Below are positions 7,791 through 17,174 of a DNA stretch of 32,872 bases, piece after piece. The stretch is from JACQAI01 sp035507915 (GTDB lineage: Bacteria > Pseudomonadota > Alphaproteobacteria > Elsterales > Elsteraceae): contig DATJNS010000372.1 in NCBI GenBank assembly GCA_035507915.1, positions 1 to 32,872 of the forward strand, written 5' to 3'. The notes beneath the pieces were generated by a model. That model had not been told where the DNA came from. It saw only the letters and a list, made by a program, of their open reading frames with translations, and made no database searches. The stretch's first letter is position 1. Each line of letters starts with the position of its first letter. The position numbers and the translations under genes were made by a program.

Positions 7791-8707
7791 CCGCGGCCGA
7801 ACCCGACGCGCAGCTCGCCCTGGCGCCCCGCGCAGCCGCGACGAAACCGACCGGGCTGCGCCGGGTCGCGGGGATCTTGCGGCGGTTCGCACGGCGTTCG
7901 CCCTTGTCGGCCTTCTGGGGTTGCGTCGCGGCGCTGATCGTCGTCACCGCGATCGCAGCGCCCGCGATCACGCCCTACGCGCCGCTCAAGTCCGACTTCC
8001 GGGCGATGACCAAGCCGCCCACCGAGCAACACGTCTTCGGTACCGACCAGATCGGTCGCGACGTGCTGAGCCGCGTCATCTACGGCAGCCGCGCGTCCTT
8101 GACGATCGCGCTCGGAGCCGTGCTGTTCGGCACCACCTTGGGCGCGCTGTGGGGGCTGGCGAGCGGCTATCTCGGCGGCCGTTTCGATCTGATCAGCCAG
8201 CGGATCATCGAGTTCCTGCAATCCTTCCCGGACCTGATCCTCGCCATGGCGATCGCCATGGCGCTCGGCGCCGGGTTCGGCACCGTGATCGTCGCCATCG
8301 CGATCACCCGGATTCCGTTCGGCGGACGGGTGATCCGCGCCGTCGTGCTGTCGCTCAAGGAGATGTCATACGTCGAAGCGGCGCGCGGCGTCGGCGCGTC
8401 GCCGCTGCGCATCATGCTGCGCCACATCCTGCCGCAATGCGTGGCACCTTACCTGATCCTGGCGACGACCCACCTCGGCGTCGCGATCGTCATCGAGGCG
8501 GCGCTCGGGTTTCTCGGCGTCGGCATCCCGCCGCCGACCCCGACCTGGGGCAACATGCTGGCCGACTCGCTCAATGGCGGTCTGGTGCCGCCCTGGTGGC
8601 TGGTGCTGTTCCCCGGCGCCGCGATCACCTTGACCGTGCTCGCCTTCAACCTGCTCGGGGACGGCATCCGCGACGCCCTCGACCCGCGACTGCGGCGCGC
8701 GGTCTAG
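7787..8707 (+). CDS. Peptide/nickel-type ABC transporter permease (DppC-like)
   Basis: A 306-residue permease of the DppC/OppC family. The cytoplasmic N-terminus leads into LRRFARRSPLSAFWG and the first helix; then come the signature FGTDQIGRDVLSRVIYGSR (about 84-102) and the coupling loop YVEAARGVGASPLRIMLRH (about 194-212), followed by LGVGIPPPTPTWGNML. The start is the ATG at 7787, overlapping the stop of the first permease; a longer upstream frame is a shadow. It ends 6 bp before the convergent stop of an ATPase gene with no visible terminator, so transcripts of the two strands may overlap. Confidence 0.92.
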   Translation: MTAAEPDAQLALAPRAAATKPTGLRRVAGILRRFARRSPLSAFWGCVAALIVVTAIAAPAITPYAPLKSDFRAMTKPPTEQHVFGTDQIGRDVLSRVIYGSRASLTIALGAVLFGTTLGALWGLASGYLGGRFDLISQRIIEFLQSFPDLILAMAIAMALGAGFGTVIVAIAITRIPFGGRVIRAVVLSLKEMSYVEAARGVGASPLRIMLRHILPQCVAPYLILATTHLGVAIVIEAALGFLGVGIPPPTPTWGNMLADSLNGGLVPPWWLVLFPGAAITLTVLAFNLLGDGIRDALDPRLRRAV

Positions 8708-8713
8708 GTGGGC

Positions 8714-9741
8714 TCACGCGTCCGCGGCCTTCGCCAACGGGAAGGCGATGCCGCCATCGTGCAGGTGGCACGACACCAGATGCCCGGTCGCGACCTCGCG
8801 CAGCGCCGGGATCTCATTGCGGCAGCGGGCGGTCGCGTACGGGCAGCGGGTGTGGAAATGACAGCCGGTGGGCGGATTGATCGGGCTCGGCACCTCGCCC
8901 TTGAGGATCGTCCGTTTGCGGGTCCGCGCGCGGGCGTTGGGAATCGGCACCGCCGATAGCAGCGCTTCGGTGTAGGGGTGCAACGGCATCTCGAACAGGC
9001 TGGTCTTGTCCGTCAGCTCGACGATGCGGCCGAGATACATCACCGCGACGCGGTGCGACAGATGCTCGACTACCGCGAGGTCATGCGCGACGAACAAGTA
9101 GGACAGCTTGAGCTCGTCCTGCAGGTCGATCAGCAGGTTGATGATCTGCGCCTGGATCGACACGTCGAGCGCCGACACCGGTTCGTCGCCGACGACCAGC
9201 TCGGGGCTCAGCGCCAGCGCCCTCGCGATGCCGATGCGCTGGCGCTGCCCGCCGGAGAACTCGTGCGGGTAATGGTCCATCAGCTCGGCGCGCAGACCGA
9301 CGCGCTCGAACAGCGCCGCGACGCGGTCGCGACGCTCGCCGGCGTGCACCGCACGGTGAATGGTCAGCGGCTCGCCGACGATCTCGCCCACCGTCATGCG
9401 AGGATTGAGCGACGCGTAAGGATCCTGGTAGATCATCTGCATCCGCCGGCGATACGGCATCATTTGCTCGCCGCTGTGATGGGTGATGTCCTCGCCGCCC
9501 AAGACGATCTGGCCGGAGGTCGGCTCGAGCAGCTTCACGAGCACGCGGCCGAGGGTCGACTTGCCGCAGCCGCTCTCGCCCACTAGACCGAGCGTTTCGC
9601 CGGGGTCGATGTGGAACGTCACCCCGTCGACCGCGTACACGGTGCCGGTCGTCCGGCCGAACAGGCCCTTGTGCACGGGAAAGTGCTTCTTCAGATCGCG
9701 GACCTCGATCAGCGGCCGCGCGCCGTTTGCATTTGCTCCCA

Positions 9742-9742
<1 letters not shown>
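8714..9742 (-). CDS. Oligopeptide-type ABC transporter ATP-binding protein (DppF-like)
   Basis: A 342-residue ATPase of the DppF/OppF type. Walker A is GESGCGKST (55-63), followed by the Q-loop region MIYQDPYASLNPRMTVGEIV, the signature EFSGGQRQRIGIARAL, Walker B LVVGDEPVSALDVS, and the H-loop FVAHDLAVV. The C-terminal oligopeptide-transporter extension has GEVPSPINPP and the cysteine-containing GCHFHTRCPYATARC, common in this family. The start is the ATG at 9742, whose A is shared with the stop of the upstream ATPase gene (TGATG); a longer frame to 9874 is not supported. It powers the importer with its partner ATPase. Confidence 0.93.
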
Positions 9743-10782
<1,040 letters not shown>

Positions 10783-10826
10783 GGGTGACTCCGATGTTGG
10801 CGGTATGTTACTCGTTGGCCGAATGG

Positions 10827-10840
10827 ATCGGCGCGCCGAT
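10827..10840. promoter_or_regulatory. Perfect palindrome in divergent ABC control region
   Basis: ATCGGCGCGCCGAT is a perfect 14-bp palindrome in the 116-bp gap between the minus-strand ATPase genes and the plus-strand binding-protein gene. On the plus strand it lies in the 17-bp spacer between a possible -35 (TTGGCC, 10815-10820) and a weak -10 (GATTAG, 10838-10843), the expected position of a repressor site. The promoter match is weak, so the palindrome is the firmer observation. Confidence 0.35.
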
Positions 10841-10898
10841 TAGAGCACGGCGTGATCGAACGACAAAGAATTTCGCAAAGAGTTCGGGGAGGAGACCG

Positions 10899-12596
10899 AT
10901 GCACAGGCGCAATTCGCCACGGGCACGCTGGAATCGTCGCGACGTTCTGAAGGGCGGTGCGGCTGCGGTGATCGCCGCCGCCTACGGACTGCGGCCGGAC
11001 TGGGCGCTCGCCGACATCCCGCTACAGTTCGACGGCTCGAAGTTCAAGCTCGCCGCGCCCGAGCCCAACCCCAAGCGCGGCGGCGTCCTGCGCTACGGCA
11101 TCACGATGCGGCCGCCGCATTTTGACCTGCACCAGTCGGGCACGATCAACAGCCTGGCGGCGCAAGGCGTGCAGTTCGACAACCTGATTCGGCGCGATCC
11201 GCGCGACAGCGGCAAGACCATCATCCCCGACCTGGCGCACAGCTGGGACATCGCCAAGGACGGCAAGACCTACACCTTCATGCTGCGCAAGGGCGTGCAC
11301 TTCCACGACGGCGCCGAGCTGACCGCCGACGACGTCAAGGCGACGTTCGACCGCATCTCGAAGCCGCCGCAGGGCATCAGCATTCCGCGCAGCATCCTGT
11401 TCAAGACGGTGAGCGAGATCACCGCACCCGACAAATACACGGTGCAGTTCAAGCTGTCCGAGCCGCGCCCGGCCAACTTCATCATGTCGGCGATCGCCAG
11501 CGGTTGGAACGTCATCGTGCGCAAGAAGACGCTCGAGGACAACAACTACAACCTGCGCAAGGTCCAGGTCTTCCCTGGCACCGGCCCGTTCAAGAGCAAG
11601 AAGTACGTCGAGAGCGAAGTCTGGGTGATGGAGCGGAATCCGAACTACTGGAACGATCCGCTGCCCTATCTCGACGGCATCGAGTTCTACCACGGCCTGC
11701 CGTTCTCGAACGAACTCGGCTCGTCGATCCTGTCGGGCCGCACCGACTACATCCGCATCACCGACCCCGTGACGGTGCGCAAGGCCAAGGAGATGCCGGG
11801 CCTGATGACCGCGCAGTTCAACCAGAGCGTCATCCAGGGCACGTGGCTCAATCACAAGAAGCCGCCGCTCGACGATCCGCGGGTGCGTCGCGCGCTGCAT
11901 CTCGCGTTCGACCGCCCGGCGCTGATCGACGTGGTCAAGGACGTGACGCCGATGCGCGTCGGCGGCTTCATCTATCCGTTCTCGGACTTCGCCACGCCGA
12001 TCGCGGAGCTCGAGAAGCGGCCGGGCTATCAGTCCGACACGACCGCCGCGATCAAGGAGGCCAAGGCCCTGTTGGCGGCGGCCGGCCATGCCGACGGACT
12101 CAAGGAGCCGCTCGACTTCATGATCCGCGACGTCGCCAGCTTCAAACTGTGGGCGCAAGCGATCCAGGCGATGCTGCAGGAGGCGCTCAACGTCAAATGC
12201 AACCTGCGCACGGTCGTCGAGTCGGTGTGGTTCGACGACGTCGCCAGCGGACATTTCGACCTGGCGATCGGCGCCGTGGTGTCGACCCTGCTCGACCCGT
12301 CCGACTATTTCAATGCGTGGTATCGCACCGGCGGGCCGCAGAACTACTCGGGCTGGGCGAACAAGGAATTCGACGCGCTGCTCGACCAGATCGACCGCGA
12401 GACCGATGCGGCCAAACGCCTGGCGCTGATCCACCAGACCGAGACGATCATGGAGCGCGAGATCCCGGTGCTGCCGGTCGCTTGGGAGCGCATCAACGAC
12501 GTGTACCGCGACTACGTCAAGGGCCACAATCCCAAGGACTATTTCGGCATCTACGACGTGGTGCGCGAGGACACGTTCTGGCTCGACAAGGCGTGA
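10899..12596 (+). CDS. ABC transporter substrate-binding protein, family 5
   Basis: A 565-residue periplasmic binding protein of the SBP_bac_5 (DppA/OppA-like) family. The start is the ATG at 10899, with GGGGAGGAG just upstream; an in-frame GTG-type extension to 10785 has no such site. The N-terminus carries a twin-arginine signal (NRRDVLKGG) and a hydrophobic stretch ending near DWALA, so export by Tat is likely. Mature-domain marks are RGGVLRYGI, LAHSWDIAKDGKTYTFMLRKGVHFHDG (the family signature region), DPRVRRALHLAFDRPAL and ALIHQTETIMEREIPVLPV. Family members bind peptides, nickel-chelates, opines or other amphipathic solutes; I cannot name the ligand. It belongs with the permeases and ATPases at 6834-10782, but is transcribed separately. 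Confidence 0.92.
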   Translation: MHRRNSPRARWNRRDVLKGGAAAVIAAAYGLRPDWALADIPLQFDGSKFKLAAPEPNPKRGGVLRYGITMRPPHFDLHQSGTINSLAAQGVQFDNLIRRDPRDSGKTIIPDLAHSWDIAKDGKTYTFMLRKGVHFHDGAELTADDVKATFDRISKPPQGISIPRSILFKTVSEITAPDKYTVQFKLSEPRPANFIMSAIASGWNVIVRKKTLEDNNYNLRKVQVFPGTGPFKSKKYVESEVWVMERNPNYWNDPLPYLDGIEFYHGLPFSNELGSSILSGRTDYIRITDPVTVRKAKEMPGLMTAQFNQSVIQGTWLNHKKPPLDDPRVRRALHLAFDRPALIDVVKDVTPMRVGGFIYPFSDFATPIAELEKRPGYQSDTTAAIKEAKALLAAAGHADGLKEPLDFMIRDVASFKLWAQAIQAMLQEALNVKCNLRTVVESVWFDDVASGHFDLAIGAVVSTLLDPSDYFNAWYRTGGPQNYSGWANKEFDALLDQIDRETDAAKRLALIHQTETIMEREIPVLPVAWERINDVYRDYVKGHNPKDYFGIYDVVREDTFWLDKA

Positions 12597-12616
12597 CGCG
12601 CCGCCGCAGCGGCGCG
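12597..12616. terminator. Bidirectional terminator-like hairpin between convergent genes
   Basis: CGCGCCGC and GCGGCGCG form a perfect 8-bp stem with a CGCA loop, filling the 24-bp gap between the convergent stops of the binding-protein gene and the Rieske oxygenase gene. No U-tract follows on either strand. Position and symmetry support a shared terminator or 3'-end stabiliser. Confidence 0.5.
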
Positions 12617-12620
12617 TGCG

Positions 12621-13853
12621 TCACGCGGCTTCGGCCCACGCCGTCTGGTAGGCCCGGACGAGCCACTGGTTGAACTGCTGGAGCGTGGTCTCGAGCGGGC
12701 CGTAGCAGCCCTCGGGCGAGAAGCGCGAGCGCTTGCCGGCCTGCATCGCGAGGTTGATCGGCACGTCCTGCGCCCAGATCTTGCTCGCGCCCTCGCGCAC
12801 GGCGGCCGCGCGCTCGGCAAAGTCCGGGCGCTCGACGGTCGCGCGCGGCAGCACCCAGCCGCCGCCGGTCACCCGGTCGGACGACGCGTAGGTCGCTTCG
12901 GCACCGGCGGGATTGAGCAGCGTGTAGGCGACCGCGCCAGGCGCGAACATCAGCTGCATGTTGGGCGGCACCATCGCGAAGGTGAGGCGTCGGCGCTGCT
13001 CGGGCGACAAGGTCGCGATCGCCGGGAACATCGCCGCCGGACCCCAGCCGTCGCGCATCATGCCGCCGTCGGCCTCGAGCATCGGCACGGTGCGGACGAT
13101 CGCATTGTCGCCCGGGTGCATCGGCGTGAACGCGACGCCGCCGTCGGCGTGGACGCTGGGCGCGAAATCATGCGTGCCCTGGTGCACGTATTCCGGATGG
13201 TAGGCGTCGGTGAAATTCTCGAGCTGGACCTTCCAGTTCCACGGCACCGGCTGGTCGGCCGGCACCGGCGGCACGGTGACGAGATCCGCGGCCTCGTAGC
13301 CGGCCCAGGTCGCCTCGAGCTTGGCGAGGCTGGGCGCCAGCGCCGGCGCGGTGCCGTCGAGGTTGACGAAGATGAAGCCGTGCCAGACCTCGAGCTTGAC
13401 CGGCGGCAGGCGCAGGGACCGGCGCAGCGCCGCAACGTCCTCGGCGCCGCCCATGCGCGGCGCGTTGATCAGCCGGCCGTCGAGATCGTAGGTCCAGAAA
13501 TGCAGCGGACAGCGGAACGACCGGCGCGCCTTGCCGGACTCGCAGGTCAGCACCTGGCCGCGATGCTGGCACACCGCGCTCATGGCATGCAGCGCGCCGC
13601 TCGCCGCGCGCACGACGAGCAACGGCTCGCCCGCAGCCGACACCGCGAGATAGTCGCCCGGATCGGGAATCTGGTCGACGCGGCCGACGCACAGCCACGA
13701 GCGCGCGAACACCGCCGCGCGCTCGAAGGCGAAGAACTCCGGCGAGACGTAGCACGGGCTCGGCAGCATCGCGGCGGTCGCTTCGCGGTCGTTGATGCCG
13801 CTCAGCCGGTCGAGCAGCGCGCGCACCGTCGAACCGTAGTCGTCGCGGCGCAT
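12621..13853 (-). CDS. Rieske aromatic ring-hydroxylating oxygenase, alpha subunit
   Basis: A 410-residue non-haem iron oxygenase. The Rieske 2Fe-2S ligands are C95 and H97 (VCQHRG) and C115 and H118 (CPLHFW); the usual Gly after the second His is Phe here. The catalytic-domain motif is ENFTDAYHPEYVH: bridging Asp D216, iron ligands H219 and H224. It resembles ring-hydroxylating dioxygenase/choline-monooxygenase-like large subunits, and no beta subunit gene is adjacent. The start is the ATG at 13853, overlapping the cupin stop by one base (TGATG). It is the last gene of the 12-gene minus operon. Electrons could come from the Rieske ferredoxin in the same operon, but no reductase gene is present. 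Confidence 0.88.
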   Translation of the reverse strand: MRRDDYGSTVRALLDRLSGINDREATAAMLPSPCYVSPEFFAFERAAVFARSWLCVGRVDQIPDPGDYLAVSAAGEPLLVVRAASGALHAMSAVCQHRGQVLTCESGKARRSFRCPLHFWTYDLDGRLINAPRMGGAEDVAALRRSLRLPPVKLEVWHGFIFVNLDGTAPALAPSLAKLEATWAGYEAADLVTVPPVPADQPVPWNWKVQLENFTDAYHPEYVHQGTHDFAPSVHADGGVAFTPMHPGDNAIVRTVPMLEADGGMMRDGWGPAAMFPAIATLSPEQRRRLTFAMVPPNMQLMFAPGAVAYTLLNPAGAEATYASSDRVTGGGWVLPRATVERPDFAERAAAVREGASKIWAQDVPINLAMQAGKRSRFSPEGCYGPLETTLQQFNQWLVRAYQTAWAEAA

Positions 13854-14368
13854 CACCGCTGCGCCGCCCCGTCGGCCTCCTGGAGGCGCAAGAGCTCGGG
13901 ATCGGCGTAGTTCGGCCGCAGCGGCTTCGGATGACCGAGCAGGGTCTGGACGTGGCAGTCGACCGGCCCGTCGTTCAGCACCTCGTGCTGCAGGAACGGC
14001 GGCAGGGCGACGAGGTCCCAGCGGCCGAGGCGGATCTCGTGGCTCGTGCCGCCCTCCCAGCAGCGCACCAGGCACGCGCCATCGAGGATGAAGAACACCT
14101 CCTCGGTCTCGTGGCAGTGCACCGGGATGCGATTGCCCGGCGGCATGGTCTGGATCGACATCGTGAAGGCGCTCGCCGGCACGGCGCCGCGCAGGTCGCT
14201 GGGATCGACCGAGCCGCTGGCGCCGAGATAGCGGCGCTGGGCGCGCGCGAAACGCGGATCGCGCGCGGTCTCGAAGCCGAACACGGTCCAGTCCTCGCGC
14301 CGGTCGGCGAAGCGCGCCACCCGGCCGGCCAGCTTGTCGGCGAGCGTGCTCGGGCTGTTTCCGTCCAT
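13853..14368 (-). CDS. Cupin-domain protein
   Basis: A 171-residue single-domain cupin. Motif 1 is GNRIPVHCHETEEVFFILDG (78-97), giving metal ligands H84, H86 and E90; motif 2 includes LPPFLQHEVLND with H128. Two starts are possible: an ATG at 14383 overlapping the upstream stop (ATGA), and the ATG at 14368, which has AAGGAGG 5 bp upstream; I chose the latter. Cupins of this kind may be dioxygenases, isomerases or binding proteins. The position between a molybdenum hydroxylase and a Rieske oxygenase suggests action on a catabolic intermediate, possibly ring opening, but this is inference. Confidence 0.82.
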   Translation of the reverse strand: MDGNSPSTLADKLAGRVARFADRREDWTVFGFETARDPRFARAQRRYLGASGSVDPSDLRGAVPASAFTMSIQTMPPGNRIPVHCHETEEVFFILDGACLVRCWEGGTSHEIRLGRWDLVALPPFLQHEVLNDGPVDCHVQTLLGHPKPLRPNYADPELLRLQEADGAAQR

Positions 14369-14379
14369 CTCGTCCTCCT

Positions 14380-16701
14380 TCATCGCCTCGTCGTCGAAAC
14401 CTGTTGCGCGTCGAGCGCGGCCAGCACCCGCTCGGGCGTGAACGGCAGCGCCGTGAGCCGCACGCCGACCGCATCCTCGATCGCGTTGGCGATCGCGCTG
14501 GCGACCCCCAGCATGCCGCTCTCGCCGATACCCTTGGCGCCAAACGGACCCGGACCCTGGGCGTGCTCGGCGGTGAAGGATTCATAGCGCTCGGGCAGGT
14601 CGCTGGCGAGCGGCACCCGATAGGCCAGCGGCGTCGCGTTCGCCGGCGTCGGGCCGTCGTAGCGCAGCTCCTCGAACAGCGCCTGGCCGTAGGCCTGGAG
14701 CGTCGCACCTTCGATCTGGCCGCGGCAGGCGGCGGGATTGATGCTGCGCCCGGCATCCGCGCCGGCCACCAGGCGCACCACGCGCACCCGGCCGGTCTCG
14801 CGATCGACCTCGACCTCCGCGCCAACCCAGTTCGGGATCCAGAACAGGTTGACGGCGTTGAGCGGCGCCTTCGCGTCGAACGGCACCTTCATCTGGCCGC
14901 GTCCGATGAACTCGAAGCCGGCACCGCCGAAATGCGCGGCGATCATCGGCTCGAGCGGATGGGTGACGTTGCCGCGCCGCACCGCCCAGCCCTGCAGGGT
15001 CAACGCCTCGACCGCGCAGCCGAGCTGCGCGGCGGCGAAGTCGAGCACCTGGCGGCGCACGTCGAGCGCAGCGCGCTCGATCGCCGCCCCCGTCACGGTC
15101 GTGGCGCAGCTCACGTGCGTGCCGTTGTTGAGCGGCGTGTGGTCGGTGTCGATCGCGCCGTAGCGCACCCAGTCGAGCGGCAGCCCGAGCGCGACCGCGG
15201 CGATACGCGACAACGCCGTCGTCGCGCCCTGGCCGATCTCGACCGTCGCGGTGTGGACGATCGCGCGTCCCGACGGCATCACCTTGATCAGCGCCTGGGC
15301 GTGATTGCCGGTGCCGCCGCCGTCCTTGATCCCGATGCTGAGCCCCATGCCGCGCGCGAGAGGCGATGTGGCGGCAGGCGGCCGGCGGTGATAGCCGAGG
15401 CGCCGGGCGACCTCGTCGAGACCCTGGACCAGATCGCTGTCGATGGCGCTGTCGTTGGGCTGGAACGGCTCGCCGGCTCCCAGCAGATTCTTGAGTCGGA
15501 ACGCGTAGGGGTCGAGGCCGAGCCGGCGCGCGATCATGTCGATCTGGGATTCCGACGCGAAGCTCGCCTGGGTGCCGCCGAAGCCGCGGAACGAGCCCGC
15601 CGGCACGCAATTCGTGCGCACCGCGCACGCGCGCGTCGCCACCGCCTGCCAACGGTAGGGCCCGGTGATGCGGTAACCGGTCTTCAGCGTCGTCATCACG
15701 CTGGCGTCGGCATAGGCGCCGCCGTCGAGCCGGATCTCGCTCTTGCGCGCGGTCAGGCGGCCGTCGGCCGTCACGCCCGTCGTCAGGATCAGCTCGCCGG
15801 CATGCTTGGTGAGCGTCAGCAGGCTCTCGTCCATGGTGAGCGCGAGGCGCACCGGGCGTCCGGCGCGCATGGCCAGCAGCACGACCAGCGGCTCCATCTT
15901 GCAGTAGCTCTTGCCGCCGAATCCGCCGCCGACGTAGCTCGCGTGCACGCGCACGCAGTGGACCGGCCGGTCGAACACGCGTGCGAGATCGTTGCGCAGG
16001 ACGAACGGGTCCTGGTTGCACGACCAGATCTCGATCTGATCGCCGATGACGCGCGCCACGTTGACGTGCGGCTCGAGGTGGAAGTGGTTGATGCGCGAGA
16101 ATTCGAAGCGGTCCTCGAACACGCGGTCGGACGCCGCGAGCACGGCGTCGGCGTCGCCGTTGCGGTAGGTGAACTCGTAGAGCACGTTGGGGCGCGGTTC
16201 CTTGACGCTGGTCGCGTTGGCGCCGACCGGCACCGGATTGCCGGCCGCCGGCTCGTCGAACAGCAGCGGCGCGCCCGGCGCCAGGGCCGCCTCGATCGTC
16301 ATCACGGCCGGCAACGGCTCGTAGCGCACCTCGATCAGGGCCAGCGCCCGATAGGCGGTCACCTCGTCGACCGCCGCAACCGCCGCCACCATGTCGCCGA
16401 CGTAGCGCACCTTGTCCCACGGCAGCACCGGTTGGTCGCGCAGGAATACGCCGTAGCGCGGATCGGGCAGCGCCGCGGCATCGGCGCCGGTGACGACGCA
16501 CGCTACGCCGGGCAGCGCCGCGGCGCGGCTGGTGTCGATCGCGACGATGCGCGCGTGCGCGTGTGGACTGCGCAGCACCTTGGCGTGCAACATGCCGGGC
16601 AGCGCGACGTCGAACGTGTAACGCGCCGCGCCAGTGACCTTGTCCGGACCGTCGAGCGCGACGACGGGCGCGCTCAGCACCGCGGGATCGATGCCGTCCA
16701 T
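14380..16701 (-). CDS. Xanthine dehydrogenase-family molybdopterin-binding subunit
   Basis: A 773-residue large catalytic subunit of a three-subunit molybdenum hydroxylase, which hydroxylates a carbon next to nitrogen or an aldehyde with water as the oxygen source. The N-terminal part has DGPDKVTGAARYTFD (typical of the first domain). Cofactor motifs are YVGGGFGGKSYCKMEP, GSFRGFGGTQ (about 369-378) and the C-terminal GAKGIGESG (about 720-728), whose Glu is the catalytic base in the family. The loop GSFRGFGG is of xanthine-dehydrogenase/aldehyde-oxidase type; the AYXCSFR loop of form I CO dehydrogenase is absent, so this is not a CO dehydrogenase. It overlaps the 2Fe-2S subunit gene by one base. 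No XdhC- or CoxD-like maturation gene is seen nearby. Confidence 0.9.
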   Translation of the reverse strand: MDGIDPAVLSAPVVALDGPDKVTGAARYTFDVALPGMLHAKVLRSPHAHARIVAIDTSRAAALPGVACVVTGADAAALPDPRYGVFLRDQPVLPWDKVRYVGDMVAAVAAVDEVTAYRALALIEVRYEPLPAVMTIEAALAPGAPLLFDEPAAGNPVPVGANATSVKEPRPNVLYEFTYRNGDADAVLAASDRVFEDRFEFSRINHFHLEPHVNVARVIGDQIEIWSCNQDPFVLRNDLARVFDRPVHCVRVHASYVGGGFGGKSYCKMEPLVVLLAMRAGRPVRLALTMDESLLTLTKHAGELILTTGVTADGRLTARKSEIRLDGGAYADASVMTTLKTGYRITGPYRWQAVATRACAVRTNCVPAGSFRGFGGTQASFASESQIDMIARRLGLDPYAFRLKNLLGAGEPFQPNDSAIDSDLVQGLDEVARRLGYHRRPPAATSPLARGMGLSIGIKDGGGTGNHAQALIKVMPSGRAIVHTATVEIGQGATTALSRIAAVALGLPLDWVRYGAIDTDHTPLNNGTHVSCATTVTGAAIERAALDVRRQVLDFAAAQLGCAVEALTLQGWAVRRGNVTHPLEPMIAAHFGGAGFEFIGRGQMKVPFDAKAPLNAVNLFWIPNWVGAEVEVDRETGRVRVVRLVAGADAGRSINPAACRGQIEGATLQAYGQALFEELRYDGPTPANATPLAYRVPLASDLPERYESFTAEHAQGPGPFGAKGIGESGMLGVASAIANAIEDAVGVRLTALPFTPERVLAALDAQQVSTTRR

Positions 16702-17174
16702 CACGCCGCCCGCATCTTCGCGGCGGCGCGCACGGCGTCGATGATCATCTGATAGCCGGTGCAGCGGCAGACGTTGGCGCTCAGCCACTGCCGGATGGTC
16801 GTCTCGTCGGGGTCGGGATGCCGCGCGAGCAGCGCCACCACCGACAGGATCATGCCGGGCGTGCAGAAGCCGCACTGGAACGCGGTGTGGTCGAGGAAGG
16901 CCCGCTGGACGGGATGCGTCCCGCCGTCACCCAGGCCCTCGATGGTGACCAGGTTCTTGCCGTCGATCTCGAAGGCGAACGTCGTGCAGGCGGTCGTCGG
17001 CAGCCCATCGACCAGCACCGTGCAGGCGCCGCACGCCGCCTGATCGCAGCCGATCTTGCAGCCCGTCAAGCCGAGGTCCTCGCGCAGCAGGTCGGCGAGC
17101 ACGAGGTTCGGCAGCACGGTCAGACGCCGTGGCGCGCCGTTGACCGTGAGGGCGATCTCGATCGGGGCGCTCAC
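16701..17174 (-). CDS. 2Fe-2S subunit of molybdenum hydroxylase
   Basis: A 157-residue electron-transfer subunit with the two usual clusters: the plant-ferredoxin type (C43, C48, C51, C63 in CDQAACGACTVLVDGLPTTAC, split here from GCKIG with C39) and the second type in the helical domain (C101, C104 in QCGFCTPGM; C136, C138 in VCRCTGY). The start is a GTG at 17174 with GAGG upstream, overlapping the FAD subunit stop by 4 bp (GTGA). It carries electrons from the molybdenum centre to the FAD subunit. Length and order (FAD, 2Fe-2S, Mo) match the CoxMSL-type layout. Confidence 0.93.
   Translation of the reverse strand: MSAPIEIALTVNGAPRRLTVLPNLVLADLLREDLGLTGCKIGCDQAACGACTVLVDGLPTTACTTFAFEIDGKNLVTIEGLGDGGTHPVQRAFLDHTAFQCGFCTPGMILSVVALLARHPDPDETTIRQWLSANVCRCTGYQMIIDAVRAAAKMRAA

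Noticed and set aside
12621..14825. Rieske oxygenase gene extended to a 734-residue fusion
   Set aside because: The upstream part lies out of frame over the cupin and Mo-subunit genes and has no protein-like pattern; the ATG at 13853 fits the family.
14404..16752. Long plus-strand frame of 782 codons
   Set aside because: It is the antisense shadow of the molybdopterin subunit gene; GC-rich DNA keeps such frames open, and its Arg/His/Asp-rich composition is typical of a shadow.
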